DNA from: Robiginitomaculum sp.
Lineage (GTDB): Bacteria; Pseudomonadota; Alphaproteobacteria; Caulobacterales; Maricaulaceae
NCBI GenBank assembly: GCA_021776565.1
Contig: JAJFFQ010000051.1
Span: 1 to 64,000, forward strand
Reading direction: 5' to 3'
DNA: 64,000 bases
Each line of letters opens with the position of its first letter. The stretch's first letter is position 1. Under the pieces are notes generated by a model. That model ran no database searches, was not told the DNA's origin, and was given only the letters and a program-made list of their open reading frames with translations. Shown in pieces: positions 35,978-45,341 of the stretch. The position numbers and the translations under genes are program-made.

Positions 35978-36156
35978 GACATTTCCTCACTTTTTAATTT
36001 ATCGCTTTACCGGGCAGTTTCCAAAGTGAATACAGCCAAATTTTCAGCTTTTTCTTGATTGAAACTCGATATGTGTTTATCGTTTAACAGGTAATTATTA
36101 TGATGTGCGCACAGGATCAGCTTCTGTCGCCTTGATAACAAAAGAAAGAGCACAAA

Positions 36157-36687
36157 ATGAAGACATTGGGACAAAAATCTTTTGCAAGTTTTTTGTGTGC
36201 CAGTCTTGATGTTGCGCGCTGGGTTCTGATGGTTTTGTTGGCGATCATGATTCTGGTTGGCATCCCGGCCTATATCATTGATGCCTATGTCGACCTGTCC
36301 TGGGTGACAACACCGCCGCCAGGTGTTGTGCTCTGGCCCGGAATGCTGGTTTTTATTATCAGTCTGCTTGTGGCACTGGTCATTGTCTCACGACTGCGCC
36401 GTATTTTTGCAACCTTGACCGATGGCGATCCGTTTGTGCCGGAAAATGCGGTACATTTACGGGTGATCTGGATGACACTGGCCGCCTATGAAATCTTGCG
36501 GATGGTGGTCACCTCTGGCGCGGTACTAACCCTGAATTTGGCGGGCAGCACTCCGGAAACCTCTGGTCTTCAGGGTGGCCTTAGTATCAATGGTGGTTTG
36601 TGGCTGGCCGTGGCTGTATTGGTTGTTCTGGCTGAAATTTTCCGCGAAGGCGCACGGCTGCGCGATGAACAAAAACTGACAATTTAA
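36157..36687 (+). CDS. DUF2975 family membrane protein
   Basis: A 176-residue protein with four hydrophobic segments: VLMVLLAIMILVGIPAYII, GMLVFIISLLVALVIVSRL, a third around residues 108-128 and GGLWLAVAVLVVLAEIF. The LRRIFATLTDGDPFVPENAVHLRVI loop is the DUF2975 signature. These proteins are almost always encoded beside a small XRE regulator, as here (gap of eight bases). The pair resembles other membrane-protein/HTH couples in which the membrane partner may control the regulator, but this is unproven. Confidence 0.83.
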   Translation: MKTLGQKSFASFLCASLDVARWVLMVLLAIMILVGIPAYIIDAYVDLSWVTTPPPGVVLWPGMLVFIISLLVALVIVSRLRRIFATLTDGDPFVPENAVHLRVIWMTLAAYEILRMVVTSGAVLTLNLAGSTPETSGLQGGLSINGGLWLAVAVLVVLAEIFREGARLRDEQKLTI

Positions 36688-36695
36688 GAGAACGC

Positions 36696-36941
36696 ATGGC
36701 TATACGAGTAACATTGGATCGGGTTTTGCTGGATCGGCGCATGTCGCTTACCGAGCTATGTGACAGAGTGGGTGTTACCATGGCTAATTTATCAATCCTG
36801 AAAACCGGCAAAGCCAAAGCAGTACGGTTTTCCACCCTTGAAGCCCTGTGCCGGGAATTACAATGTCAGCCCGGCGAAATCCTTACCTATGAAGATGAAG
36901 CCGACGACGCCGGTGACCCGGAGAAGAAAGCAGCACAATAA
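36696..36941 (+). CDS. YozG-like Cro/CI-type HTH regulator
   Basis: An 81-residue one-domain DNA-binding protein: VTLDRVLLDRRMSLTELCDRVGVTMANLSILKTGKAKAVRFSTLEALCRELQCQPGEIL. This is the short Cro/CI type (YozG) paired with DUF2975. The acidic tail EDEADDAGDPEKK may contact its partner. It ends ten bases from the purH stop on the opposite strand. Confidence 0.87.
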   Translation: MAIRVTLDRVLLDRRMSLTELCDRVGVTMANLSILKTGKAKAVRFSTLEALCRELQCQPGEILTYEDEADDAGDPEKKAAQ

Positions 36942-36950
36942 AGGCTCGCT

Positions 36951-38558
36951 TTAATGACGAAAATGGCGCATGCCGGTGAAAACCATGGCCAGTCCGGCCT
37001 CATTGGCGGCAGCGATAACCTCGTCATCACGCATAGAACCTCCTGGTTGAATAATGGCTGTTGCCCCTGCTGATGCGGCTTGTAGCAACCCGTCTGCGAA
37101 GGGAAAAAACGCATCTGATGCGGCAACGCACCCCTTTATATCCGGTGCAGATAGACCCGCATTCCGGGCTGCATCGTCAGCCTTTATTGCGGCAATGCGG
37201 GCCGCATCCACACGGCTCATCTGCCCGGCCCCGATGCCCAGCGTGGCACCATCTTTGGCATAAACAATGGTGTTGGATTTTACGTGCTTGGCCACCCGCC
37301 AGGCAAACAGAAGGTCATCCATCTGCGCATCACTTGGCGTCAGTTTTGTCACCGTGCGCAGATCATTCTTCTCAATGCGGCCATTATCACGATCCTGCAT
37401 CAAAAATCCGCCTGCCACGGTCTTGATTGTGCGCCCAGGCGCGTTCGGATCAGCTAAAGTGCCGGTTAAAAGCAAACGCAAATTGGGTTTGGTGGCAAAG
37501 ACCGCCAGCGCCTCAGCATCAGCATTCGGGGCAATCACCACTTCGGTAAAAATACTGGTGATGCGTTTGGCCAGCGCCGCATCAATTCGCCGGTTTGTGG
37601 CAACAACACCACCAAAGGCGGAGGTCGTATCGCAAGCCAGCGCCTTGTCATAAGCATCAATTGCGTTGCTGGCGATCGCCATTCCGCAGGGGTTTGCATG
37701 TTTGATGATGGCCATTGCCGCATGAGTTTGCGGATCAAATTCGCAAACCAGCTCAAACGCCGCATCGGTGTCATTGAGATTATTATAACTTAGCTCTTTG
37801 CCCTGTACCTGGCGGGCGCTGGCAATGCCGGGCCGGTTCTCACCTGTTGTATAAAACCCGGCGCGTTGATGGGGGTTTTCGCCGTAACGCAAGGATTGTT
37901 GCAAGCCCCCGGACAGAGTAATTTGCGCCGGAGGTTCATTGCCGGTTTGTGTGCTATACCAGTGCGCAATGGCCGCATCATAGCGAGCCGTGCGCGCATA
38001 AGCTGCGGCGCTTAGGTTTTTGCGCATAGATAGCGGCACCTGACCGTTGTTTTTTGCCATAGCGACAAGCACCTTGCGGACATTTTCTGCGCTGGTGCAA
38101 CACGCAACCCAGCCATAATTTTTTGCCGCCGCACGAAGCATGGCCGGGCCACCAATGTCGATATTTTCAACGCAAGTTTCAAAGTCTGCGCCGGAGGCAA
38201 TTGTCGCTTCAAACGGGTAGAGATTGATATAAACAAGATCAATCATGGCAATGCCGTGATCGGCGGCGGCGCTCATATGCTCATCATTGTCACGCAGCGC
38301 CAACAGGCCACCATGTACAGCCGGATGCAGGGTTTTTACCCGCCCGTCCATCATTGGCGCAAATCCGGTTAATTCAGACACGTCACGTACAGACAAACCG
38401 TGCGCCTGCAATGCAGTGCGCGTACCGCCGGTAGAAACAAGCTCAACCCCGGCGTCATGTAGCCCTTGCCCGATTGTCACAAGATCAGTTTTGTCTGAAA
38501 CAGACAGCAAGGCCCGACGCACAGGGATCAAATCATGGGTCTGATTAGACGTGGTCAT
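36951..38558 (-). CDS. purH: Bifunctional AICAR formyltransferase / IMP cyclohydrolase
   Basis: A 535-residue enzyme for the last two steps of IMP synthesis. The N-terminal MGS-like cyclohydrolase domain has [51 protein letters not shown]. The C-terminal AICARFT domain has [43 protein letters not shown], and [20 protein letters not shown] 38558 begins [19 protein letters not shown]; the longer frame to 38645 is Cys-rich and unlikely. In several alphaproteobacteria purH lies beside the heparinase-family gene, which here is 13.7 kb away. Confidence 0.96.
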   Translation of the reverse strand: MTTSNQTHDLIPVRRALLSVSDKTDLVTIGQGLHDAGVELVSTGGTRTALQAHGLSVRDVSELTGFAPMMDGRVKTLHPAVHGGLLALRDNDEHMSAAADHGIAMIDLVYINLYPFEATIASGADFETCVENIDIGGPAMLRAAAKNYGWVACCTSAENVRKVLVAMAKNNGQVPLSMRKNLSAAAYARTARYDAAIAHWYSTQTGNEPPAQITLSGGLQQSLRYGENPHQRAGFYTTGENRPGIASARQVQGKELSYNNLNDTDAAFELVCEFDPQTHAAMAIIKHANPCGMAIASNAIDAYDKALACDTTSAFGGVVATNRRIDAALAKRITSIFTEVVIAPNADAEALAVFATKPNLRLLLTGTLADPNAPGRTIKTVAGGFLMQDRDNGRIEKNDLRTVTKLTPSDAQMDDLLFAWRVAKHVKSNTIVYAKDGATLGIGAGQMSRVDAARIAAIKADDAARNAGLSAPDIKGCVAASDAFFPFADGLLQAASAGATAIIQPGGSMRDDEVIAAANEAGLAMVFTGMRHFRH

Positions 38559-38705
38559 AACAGTTCCGATTCGTTTTCTGGAATTGGCCCGCTTACACCA
38601 AATGCACCATTGGCAATAGCACTTGACGGGAATGTTATCTGACACAGGGACTAATTTATGCTATGTTCCGCTCCGTTGGCTGGAAAACACGAAGGAAATA
38701 AACCC

Positions 38706-39257
38706 ATGCGTTTTTTGAAACCATTGATAACCGCCCTCTCTTTGGGTGCTCTTGCTACCGGGGCCGCACAGGCCTCGGATTATGAGTTTAGCACCAGTAT
38801 TGAGGCACAAAATGTAAAAATTTCTACCATTACGGTCACTGCCAGCGACGCCATAAAAGGTGAGAATGTGCGCTGGGGATCTCGCGATATTGAGATTTTG
38901 AACAAGGGTCTCGTCAAAAAAGTTTCCAACCGCCTTCAGAGTCATAATTTGATGAATGATGATGGAGCACGGCTGGAACTGACCCTGATTGAAATAACCC
39001 CGAACCGACCAACTTTGCGTGAAATGTCCAAACGTCATGGATTAAACTATGCCTCTTTTGGGCTTGGCGGTGCCGAGGTAGAGGCGCATTTAATCGCGGC
39101 TGACGGAACTGATCTGGGTACAATGCGCTATCGCTATTATGCCAGCCAGCTTTATGATTACAGTTCCGGGGCAACAACCTGGTATGATGCCCGGCGCAGT
39201 TTTGACAGGTTCGCACGGCGTCTGGCCAAAGAACTGACGGCCTCGCCAGCCAGCTAA
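38706..39257 (+). CDS. Secreted protein of unknown function
   Basis: A 183-residue protein with a signal peptide (FLKPLITALSLGALATGAAQA). The mature part has beta strands and a helical end: VRWGSRDIEILNKGLVKKVSNRL, ARLELTLIEITPNRPTLREMS, FGLGGAEVEAHLIAADGTDLG, ARRSFDRFARRLAKEL. This layout resembles small periplasmic proteins that assemble on the outer membrane, but I cannot name a family. ATG 38706 follows AAGGA with spacing about 9. The gene is convergent with the secreted 39328-39777 gene across a strong bidirectional terminator. Confidence 0.7.
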   Translation: MRFLKPLITALSLGALATGAAQASDYEFSTSIEAQNVKISTITVTASDAIKGENVRWGSRDIEILNKGLVKKVSNRLQSHNLMNDDGARLELTLIEITPNRPTLREMSKRHGLNYASFGLGGAEVEAHLIAADGTDLGTMRYRYYASQLYDYSSGATTWYDARRSFDRFARRLAKELTASPAS

Positions 39258-39272
39258 ACGCCATTCTTTTAC

Positions 39273-39313
39273 AAAAATGCCCTGTGTCATTTTCATGACA
39301 CAGGGCATTTTTT
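39273..39313. terminator. Strong bidirectional terminator
   Basis: A perfect 14-bp stem, ATGCCCTGTGTCAT, four-base loop TTTC, ATGACACAGGGCAT. It is preceded by AAAA and followed by TTTTT, so it ends transcription from both sides. It serves the two convergent secreted-protein genes. Confidence 0.93.
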
Positions 39314-39327
39314 ATTATACCCCCGGG

Positions 39328-39777
39328 TTAGTAACGCGGCATTGGGGTATCGTACTTATATCCGCGGGCCGGTTGGTAATAGCCCGTATAGCGCACCAGA
39401 CGCTTTGTGCCTCTGACTATCTGGGCATTACCATAATGATCCATGCAATAACGCACGGTTATAATGGCTGCCTCTCTTTGATACCGGCCCGTGCGCTTGA
39501 CCCGAAAGCAGTTGCGAAGATAGCCGCGGCCCCGGTTTACGATCTTGCCACGCACACCATATCGGTTGATGCGGTTGAGCCAGGCATATTGATTGCGCGG
39601 GCGTGTCCGATAGCCATTATTGGCATTGCCGTTATTGTATTCATACATACGGTTAGAGCGCGAGCCGTTTGAATAGTCAGCAAACGCCGGTGTAGCCAGG
39701 GCCGTGCCAACCAGGCCAAGAGCAGCAAGCAATAAAAGAGGCTTGCCAGGGTTTAATCGTTGTGTCTGCGTCTTCAT
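39328..39777 (-). CDS. Small secreted basic protein, unknown function
   Basis: A 149-residue protein with signal peptide (GKPLLLLAALGLVGTALATPAFA). The mature part is rich in Tyr, Arg and Asn: NGSRSNRMYEYNNGNANNGYRTRPRN, then GKIVNRGRGYLRNCFRVKRTGRY and ITVRYCMDHYGNAQIVRGTKRLVRYTGYY. Two cysteines could form one disulfide. ATG 39777 (MKTQTQRLNPG) was chosen as the first start that gives a typical n-region and because AGGAGAAA lies just upstream. No family was recognised. Confidence 0.7.
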   Translation of the reverse strand: MKTQTQRLNPGKPLLLLAALGLVGTALATPAFADYSNGSRSNRMYEYNNGNANNGYRTRPRNQYAWLNRINRYGVRGKIVNRGRGYLRNCFRVKRTGRYQREAAIITVRYCMDHYGNAQIVRGTKRLVRYTGYYQPARGYKYDTPMPRY

Positions 39778-39926
39778 CGTTTTTCTCCTAGATGACCAGC
39801 CTGTGGACATAATGAAGAAGGTCATCTGAAACTGACCTGAAGAGCGCGTTCATATTGGATTGGGGTCTGGACTTGGGTAATCAACCCATAAGCAGGATCA
39901 ATATGGTATAAGGCTATAGATGAAGA

Positions 39927-39961
39927 AAAGCCCGCGCTGAAATAATCCAGCGCGGGCTTTG
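39927..39961 (-). terminator. Rho-independent terminator of the M13 peptidase gene
   Basis: AAAGCCCGCGCTG pairs with CAGCGCGGGCTTT around an eight-base loop; on the minus strand it is followed by TCTTC. The stem (13 bp including the A-T ends) lies just past the peptidase stop. Confidence 0.85.
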
Positions 39962-39981
39962 TAACCTGGAAAATAAAAGAC

Positions 39982-42054
39982 TTACCAGATTTTGACGCGC
40001 TCTTCTGGTGACAAATACATGGCGTCATCTTCGGAAACATCAAAGGCCGCATACCAGGCATCGATATTACGCACTATGCCGTTAGCGCGGTATTGCCCCG
40101 GTGAGTGCGGATCGGTAGTCAAGCGGTTGATGAGGGCTTCATCGCGCATTTTACGGCGCCATATCTGGCCCCATGAAAGGAACAGGCGCTGATCGCCGCT
40201 ATAACCATCAATCATCGGGGCATCCTTGCCTTTCAGTGACAGCTTATAGGCGGTGTAGGCGAAATTAATGCCACCCAGATCGCCAATATTTTCGCCCATG
40301 GTCAGATCACCTTTAACGTGATGGCCTTCAATGGGTTCAAACTGGTCATATTGCGCACCAAGCTTGGCGGCGCGGGCGTCAAACGCTTTGGCGTCTTCTT
40401 CCGTCCACCAGTCACGCAACATGCCGGTGCCATCAGATTTGCGACCCTGATCGTCAAAACCGTGGCCCATTTCATGGCCGATCACCGCACCAATGCCGCC
40501 ATAATTCACGGCGTCATCAGCATTGGGGTCAAAGAACGGCGCTTGCAAAATAGCCGCCGGAAACACAATTTCATTGCGTGTGGGCGAGTAATAGGCATTG
40601 ACCGTTTGCGGACTCATAAACCATTCGGTTTTGTCAATCGGCCCGCCAAGTTTGGAAATGTTGTCGTTATAGGCCCACAAATTACCGGCACGGACATTGC
40701 CAACCAGGTCATCACGCTTGATCTGCATGGAAGAATAATCTTTCCACACATCAGGATAGCCAATTTTAGGGGTAAACGCGGCAAGTTTTGCGTGGGCTTC
40801 AACCTTGGTGCCTTCCGACATCCATTCCAGATTATCGATATGCTGACCCAGTGCGGTACGCAGGTTTTCAACCAGAGCCACCATTTTGGTTTTGGATTCT
40901 GGCGGGAAGTGTTTTTTCACATAAACCTGACCGATAGCCTCGCCCAGCGTGCCACTAACCATACTGACACCACGTTTCCAGCGATCCCGTTGCTGGGGCT
41001 GGCCACGAAGTGTGGTGCCGTAAAAGGCAAAATTTTCATCATCAAAGGCTTTGGGCAATTGCCCGGCAAAATTGGACAGGGTTTTGAAGGTTAAAAAAGC
41101 CTGCCAGTCGGCAATTGAAGTCTCAGAAAAAATGTTAGCAATTTTGGGAAATGCGCTTTTTTCACGTACAACAAGTGAACTGACATCGCCCAGGCCACCG
41201 GCCTCGGCGGCGTGGTGCCAGGGAAAACCAGGGGCAAAACTTTCCAGCTCATCCAGGGTCATTTTGTTATAGGTCAGATCGCGGTTACGCCGATCTTTAC
41301 GCTCCCAATGAACCTCGGCGAGTTTTGTTTCCAGCGCCATAATGGCATCTGCTTTTTCACCAGCTCCTTCAATCCCGGCCAGATCAAACATATTGGCGAT
41401 GAATTTGACATAGGCAACGCGGATGTCCTTGAACCGCTGGTCATCTTTGAGGTAGTAATCCCGATCCGGAAGACCCAGCCCGGCATGACCCATATAAAGC
41501 GCGTATTGATCGGGTTGCTTGGAATCGATATTGACGCCGCCGCCAAATACGGCACCGGCCTGCATATCAGGTGACATCATCAGGGCCGCAACATCCATGT
41601 GTGAGCTGGCGGCACTGATCTTGTCCAGATCGCCCTGAATGGGGGTGATACCATTGGCCTCAATGGTCTCGGTATCCATGTAACTGGCAAACAGGTCGCC
41701 AATTTTTTGCTCGGAGGAACCGGGTGCGCCTGAGTTGGCGGCAGCTTCCTCGATAATGGCCCTGACCTGTTTTTCAGAGCGTTCGGCCAGAACCGTAAAC
41801 GAGCCATAATTTGTCCGGTCAGCAGGGATTTCAAATGTATCCATCCAGGTGCCATTGACATAACGGAAGAAATCATCCCCCGGCTTTACCGCCTCGTTCA
41901 TGGCTGTTGTATCAATGCCAAAATTGCCAAGTTCTGGCGGAACCGCAACAGCGACTTTGGCTTCCGGCTCTTTGGTGCTTTGCGTTTCATTAGCTGGTGC
42001 GCATGAGGCCAACAAAGCGATCACGGCACCGGTTGAGAGTAGATATTTTTTCAT
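39982..42054 (-). CDS. M13 (neprilysin-like) metallopeptidase lipoprotein
   Basis: A 690-residue zinc endopeptidase on the periplasmic or outer side of the envelope. Signal and lipobox: MKKYLLSTGAVIALLASC. The N-terminal M13 domain shows KPGDDFFRYVNGTWMD. The active site VIGHEMGHGFDDQGRKSDG has His527, Glu528 and His531, and the third ligand is in GENIGDLGG. The C-terminus is APEERVKIW-like (LSPEERVKIW), as in the family, so the protein is complete. ATG 42054 is the first residue of the signal. Substrates are peptides of unknown origin. Confidence 0.93.
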   Translation of the reverse strand: MKKYLLSTGAVIALLASCAPANETQSTKEPEAKVAVAVPPELGNFGIDTTAMNEAVKPGDDFFRYVNGTWMDTFEIPADRTNYGSFTVLAERSEKQVRAIIEEAAANSGAPGSSEQKIGDLFASYMDTETIEANGITPIQGDLDKISAASSHMDVAALMMSPDMQAGAVFGGGVNIDSKQPDQYALYMGHAGLGLPDRDYYLKDDQRFKDIRVAYVKFIANMFDLAGIEGAGEKADAIMALETKLAEVHWERKDRRNRDLTYNKMTLDELESFAPGFPWHHAAEAGGLGDVSSLVVREKSAFPKIANIFSETSIADWQAFLTFKTLSNFAGQLPKAFDDENFAFYGTTLRGQPQQRDRWKRGVSMVSGTLGEAIGQVYVKKHFPPESKTKMVALVENLRTALGQHIDNLEWMSEGTKVEAHAKLAAFTPKIGYPDVWKDYSSMQIKRDDLVGNVRAGNLWAYNDNISKLGGPIDKTEWFMSPQTVNAYYSPTRNEIVFPAAILQAPFFDPNADDAVNYGGIGAVIGHEMGHGFDDQGRKSDGTGMLRDWWTEEDAKAFDARAAKLGAQYDQFEPIEGHHVKGDLTMGENIGDLGGINFAYTAYKLSLKGKDAPMIDGYSGDQRLFLSWGQIWRRKMRDEALINRLTTDPHSPGQYRANGIVRNIDAWYAAFDVSEDDAMYLSPEERVKIW

Positions 42055-42178
42055 TGATAGGGTTTCCTTTATTTTCCAGTCAAACTTAACGGCAAAGCCC
42101 CAAGCCGCAAGGGCTGGAGGCTTTAACCACATTAATAATTGTTAAGCTTGGGCCAAGACCTTAAATCCCGGCCAAAAC

Positions 42179-45100
42179 TTATTCGGCTGGTAGAACCTCA
42201 AGGTGATCGACATCTTCACCATCCAGTTCTTCCAGACTGCTGCCAAAGCGCGGCTGCTTCTTTCCCCAGATCAACCAGACAAAGAATCGGCGAATATCGG
42301 CACCGATGGCATAAAGCGCGGGTACGAAGAACAGTGTCACAAACAGGGCGAACAGCACGCCGTAGGATAGGCCAATACCAACCGGGATCAGGAATTTTGC
42401 CTGTATGGATTTTTCCATCAACAGCGGCAGAAGTCCGACAAAGGTGGTCAGCGAGGTCAGGATGATCGGGCGGAAACGCTCGGTTCCGGCCTCGACCAGG
42501 GCGCGGGCTGCGCCGATTCCCTTGGCTCGTAATCGGTTGACATAATCAACCAGAACGAGATTATCATTAACCGCCACCCCGGCCGCTGCCATAAAGCCCA
42601 ATAGCGAGAACAAGTTCATCGACTCTCCCAGTATTAGATGGCCGATCACTGCGCCCATAAAGCAGAACGGTATGGCCGCCAGCAGGATAAGCAAAGGCTG
42701 GGCATAGGAGCGAAAGGCAATGGCAACCAGAATATAGGCCACGCCAAAGGCAATCAGTGACAGGGTTAAAAGTTCGGCCATAAACTCGGCCTGACCTTGC
42801 GCCCGACCAATATCACCCCGGCGAACCTCAGGGTTGTTGGCATCAAAATCATCAAAGAAGTTTTCTTTCATATCTTTTTGAATCTCGTTGATGCGCTCTG
42901 TAACAACTTCGGCGCTAACAATAATGGCGCGTTGGCGTTCCCGGCGCAGTATCTGACTGATCCCGGGCGCATAATGCATTTCAGCAACTGAATAGAGCGG
43001 AACCTCACGGCCATCAGAGGTGCGAATGCGCATGTTTTTCAGAAAATCAAGCGATTCGCGATCAGCACGGGGATAACGCACATAAACCCGGACATCCTTG
43101 CCATCACGGGGCAGGCGTTGCACGGCCTCGCCAAAGAACCCCTGACGCACCTGACGGGCGACATCGGTAATGGTGATACCAAGGGATTCCGCCCCGGGTT
43201 TCAGGTTGAACTGAATTTCATCAGTGGCTGACTGGCTGTCATTGACCACATTATGAACGCCGTCATAGCTGCGCAGACGCGCCATCAGTTCATCAGCCGC
43301 TTTGGTCAAAACATCCATATCCGTGGCGTTCAGGACATATTGCAAGGGTGGCCCGTTATTGTTGTTGAGATAATCCACCGTAATTTTTTCGGCGTCAGGC
43401 ACCTCACCAATTAACTCGCGCAAACGTTCTGCGGTTTCTTTTGCGCTCATCGCACGGGTTTCGGGCGGCACCAGTTTGACCAGGGCCAGCACATTGTTTT
43501 CGCGGGAACGGGTGTACCAGTTTTCGATCAGCGAATTACCACCTTCGCTAACCTCTTTTTCCAGCGCTTCTTCAGCAATTTGTATCTGTGCCAGCACTTC
43601 CAGAGTGCGTGAATACGGCGTGCCTTGCGGCAGGGTGACGTCAATGTTGATCTGATCGGATTCGGTCTCCGGCATGAAGGTGAACTTCACAATACCGGTG
43701 GTCATAAGGCCAACAGACAGGATTGCCGAAGCAATAAAGCCTGCCGCCGTCAGATAACGCTGGCGCACGGCAAATTTCATCACTGGCCGATACACATGAT
43801 GGGCAAACCACAAAATACTGTCAGCGATGCGCGCCTGAAAGCGGGCGAGACGGCTCTGTGGGTTATAGGGTTTCAGGTGTGAAAGGTGTGAGGGCAGGAT
43901 CAGCAGTGATTCCACCAGGGAAAATGACAATGCCATAATCACGACCAGCGAAATGGCGCGGGTAAACTCCTTGGTATTGCCAGATAGATACATCCACGGG
44001 GCAAAGAAAATCATTGTTGTCAAAACGGCAAAAATCACCGGTTTGATGACCATTTTTGTGCCTTCGACCGAGGCCTCAATACCCCTCATGCCTTCTTCGG
44101 TTTTTCGGTGAATGGCCTCGCCAACTATGATGGCATCATCGACGATAACGCCAATGACCAGTAAAAAGGCGAAAGTCGAAATCATGTTGAACGACACACC
44201 AACAAGCGGCAACATGGCCAGCCCGCCGGCAAAGGCGACGGCAATCCCTACGGCCACCCACAGCGCGATAGCCGGACGCAGGAACAGCATCAGGGTGAGC
44301 ATCACCAGGGCAAGGCCGGATATGAAGTTTGAGCCAATGGTGTTGATTCGGGCGCTATAGGCTTCGGATGCGTCATTCCACAAGGTCAGGGAAACGCCCT
44401 GGGGCAGCTCGGTACGCTTCTTTTCCAGATAGGCCTTCACGCCCCTGGAAATTTTAACCACGTCCATTTTGGGGCCAGACATGATCTGAACCAGTATGGT
44501 GCGCTCCCCGTTCATGGTGGCCATCAGATTAACCTCGGTAAAACCATCTTTCACAATGGCCACATCACCAACGCGAATGATCGCGCCTTCAGGGGTTTGG
44601 CGAACAATTATGTCTTCAAAATCGCCCTGGCTATCAGCAAGCTGGCGGGTTCGTAATTGCATATCACCAAGCTCGGTTCGTATATTGCCCGATGATATAT
44701 TTACAGATGTGCCGCGAATTGCCTGGGCAACGTCGGAAAAACTCAAACCATACCGGCGAAGGGATTCTTCGGATACCTCAATAGAAACTTCCTCATTACG
44801 CATCCCGAACAGGTTTACCTCTGGCACATGGGGCAGAAGGGCTATGTCGCGGCGAACCTCTTCGGCCAGGCGTGACAAAATCCGTTCATCCACATCGCCC
44901 GAGATTGCGACACGCATCAATTCGCCATTGCTGGCGAAAAGACTTAATTGTGGTTCTTCTGCGGCGGCAGGAAAGGTTGTAATGGCATCTATTTCGCGTT
45001 TTATGTCTTGCAGAAAATCAGAGCTGTTCAGATCCTGATCGCCAATCACAAACAGTGTGCCGACATTTTCCGAGGCAACAGAATATAATTGGTCTATACC

Positions 45101-45328
45101 CTTGACGCGGCTGACAGCTTCCTCCATGCGCATGACAATCTGGTCTTCAATATCCGACGGTGAAGCCCCCAGCCACAACACACTGACCTGCGCGCCCGGA
45201 AACTTAACATAGGGATTAAGTTCACGCTCAATGCGCGAATAGCCGATCAGTCCCGCGATAATAATCGCGATCATCAGCAAGTTGGCGGCGACCTTGTTCT
45301 GCGCCCACCAGTGTATAATGCCGTTCAT
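42179..45328 (-). CDS. RND multidrug efflux permease (AcrB/HAE1-like)
   Basis: A 1049-residue inner-membrane pump. The start is MNGIIHWWAQNKVAANLLMIA. The first porter region has ELNPYVKFPGAQVSVLWLGASPSDIEDQI. TM4 carries the proton-relay acidic pair in LLVIGVIVDDAIIVGEAI, and the second half repeats it as GVAVNDNLVLVDYVNRLRA. Drug/proton antiport is the known activity; no substrate can be assigned. It is the third gene of a tripartite operon, following the adaptor with a 13-base gap. Confidence 0.94.
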   Translation of the reverse strand: MNGIIHWWAQNKVAANLLMIAIIIAGLIGYSRIERELNPYVKFPGAQVSVLWLGASPSDIEDQIVMRMEEAVSRVKGIDQLYSVASENVGTLFVIGDQDLNSSDFLQDIKREIDAITTFPAAAEEPQLSLFASNGELMRVAISGDVDERILSRLAEEVRRDIALLPHVPEVNLFGMRNEEVSIEVSEESLRRYGLSFSDVAQAIRGTSVNISSGNIRTELGDMQLRTRQLADSQGDFEDIIVRQTPEGAIIRVGDVAIVKDGFTEVNLMATMNGERTILVQIMSGPKMDVVKISRGVKAYLEKKRTELPQGVSLTLWNDASEAYSARINTIGSNFISGLALVMLTLMLFLRPAIALWVAVGIAVAFAGGLAMLPLVGVSFNMISTFAFLLVIGVIVDDAIIVGEAIHRKTEEGMRGIEASVEGTKMVIKPVIFAVLTTMIFFAPWMYLSGNTKEFTRAISLVVIMALSFSLVESLLILPSHLSHLKPYNPQSRLARFQARIADSILWFAHHVYRPVMKFAVRQRYLTAAGFIASAILSVGLMTTGIVKFTFMPETESDQINIDVTLPQGTPYSRTLEVLAQIQIAEEALEKEVSEGGNSLIENWYTRSRENNVLALVKLVPPETRAMSAKETAERLRELIGEVPDAEKITVDYLNNNNGPPLQYVLNATDMDVLTKAADELMARLRSYDGVHNVVNDSQSATDEIQFNLKPGAESLGITITDVARQVRQGFFGEAVQRLPRDGKDVRVYVRYPRADRESLDFLKNMRIRTSDGREVPLYSVAEMHYAPGISQILRRERQRAIIVSAEVVTERINEIQKDMKENFFDDFDANNPEVRRGDIGRAQGQAEFMAELLTLSLIAFGVAYILVAIAFRSYAQPLLILLAAIPFCFMGAVIGHLILGESMNLFSLLGFMAAAGVAVNDNLVLVDYVNRLRAKGIGAARALVEAGTERFRPIILTSLTTFVGLLPLLMEKSIQAKFLIPVGIGLSYGVLFALFVTLFFVPALYAIGADIRRFFVWLIWGKKQPRFGSSLEELDGEDVDHLEVLPAE

Positions 45329-45341
45329 AACACCCTCTCCT

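Noticed and set aside
40318-41094. 258-codon plus-strand open frame
   Set aside because: Lies antisense inside the M13 peptidase, whose frame has a full domain pattern; no ribosome site or family match.
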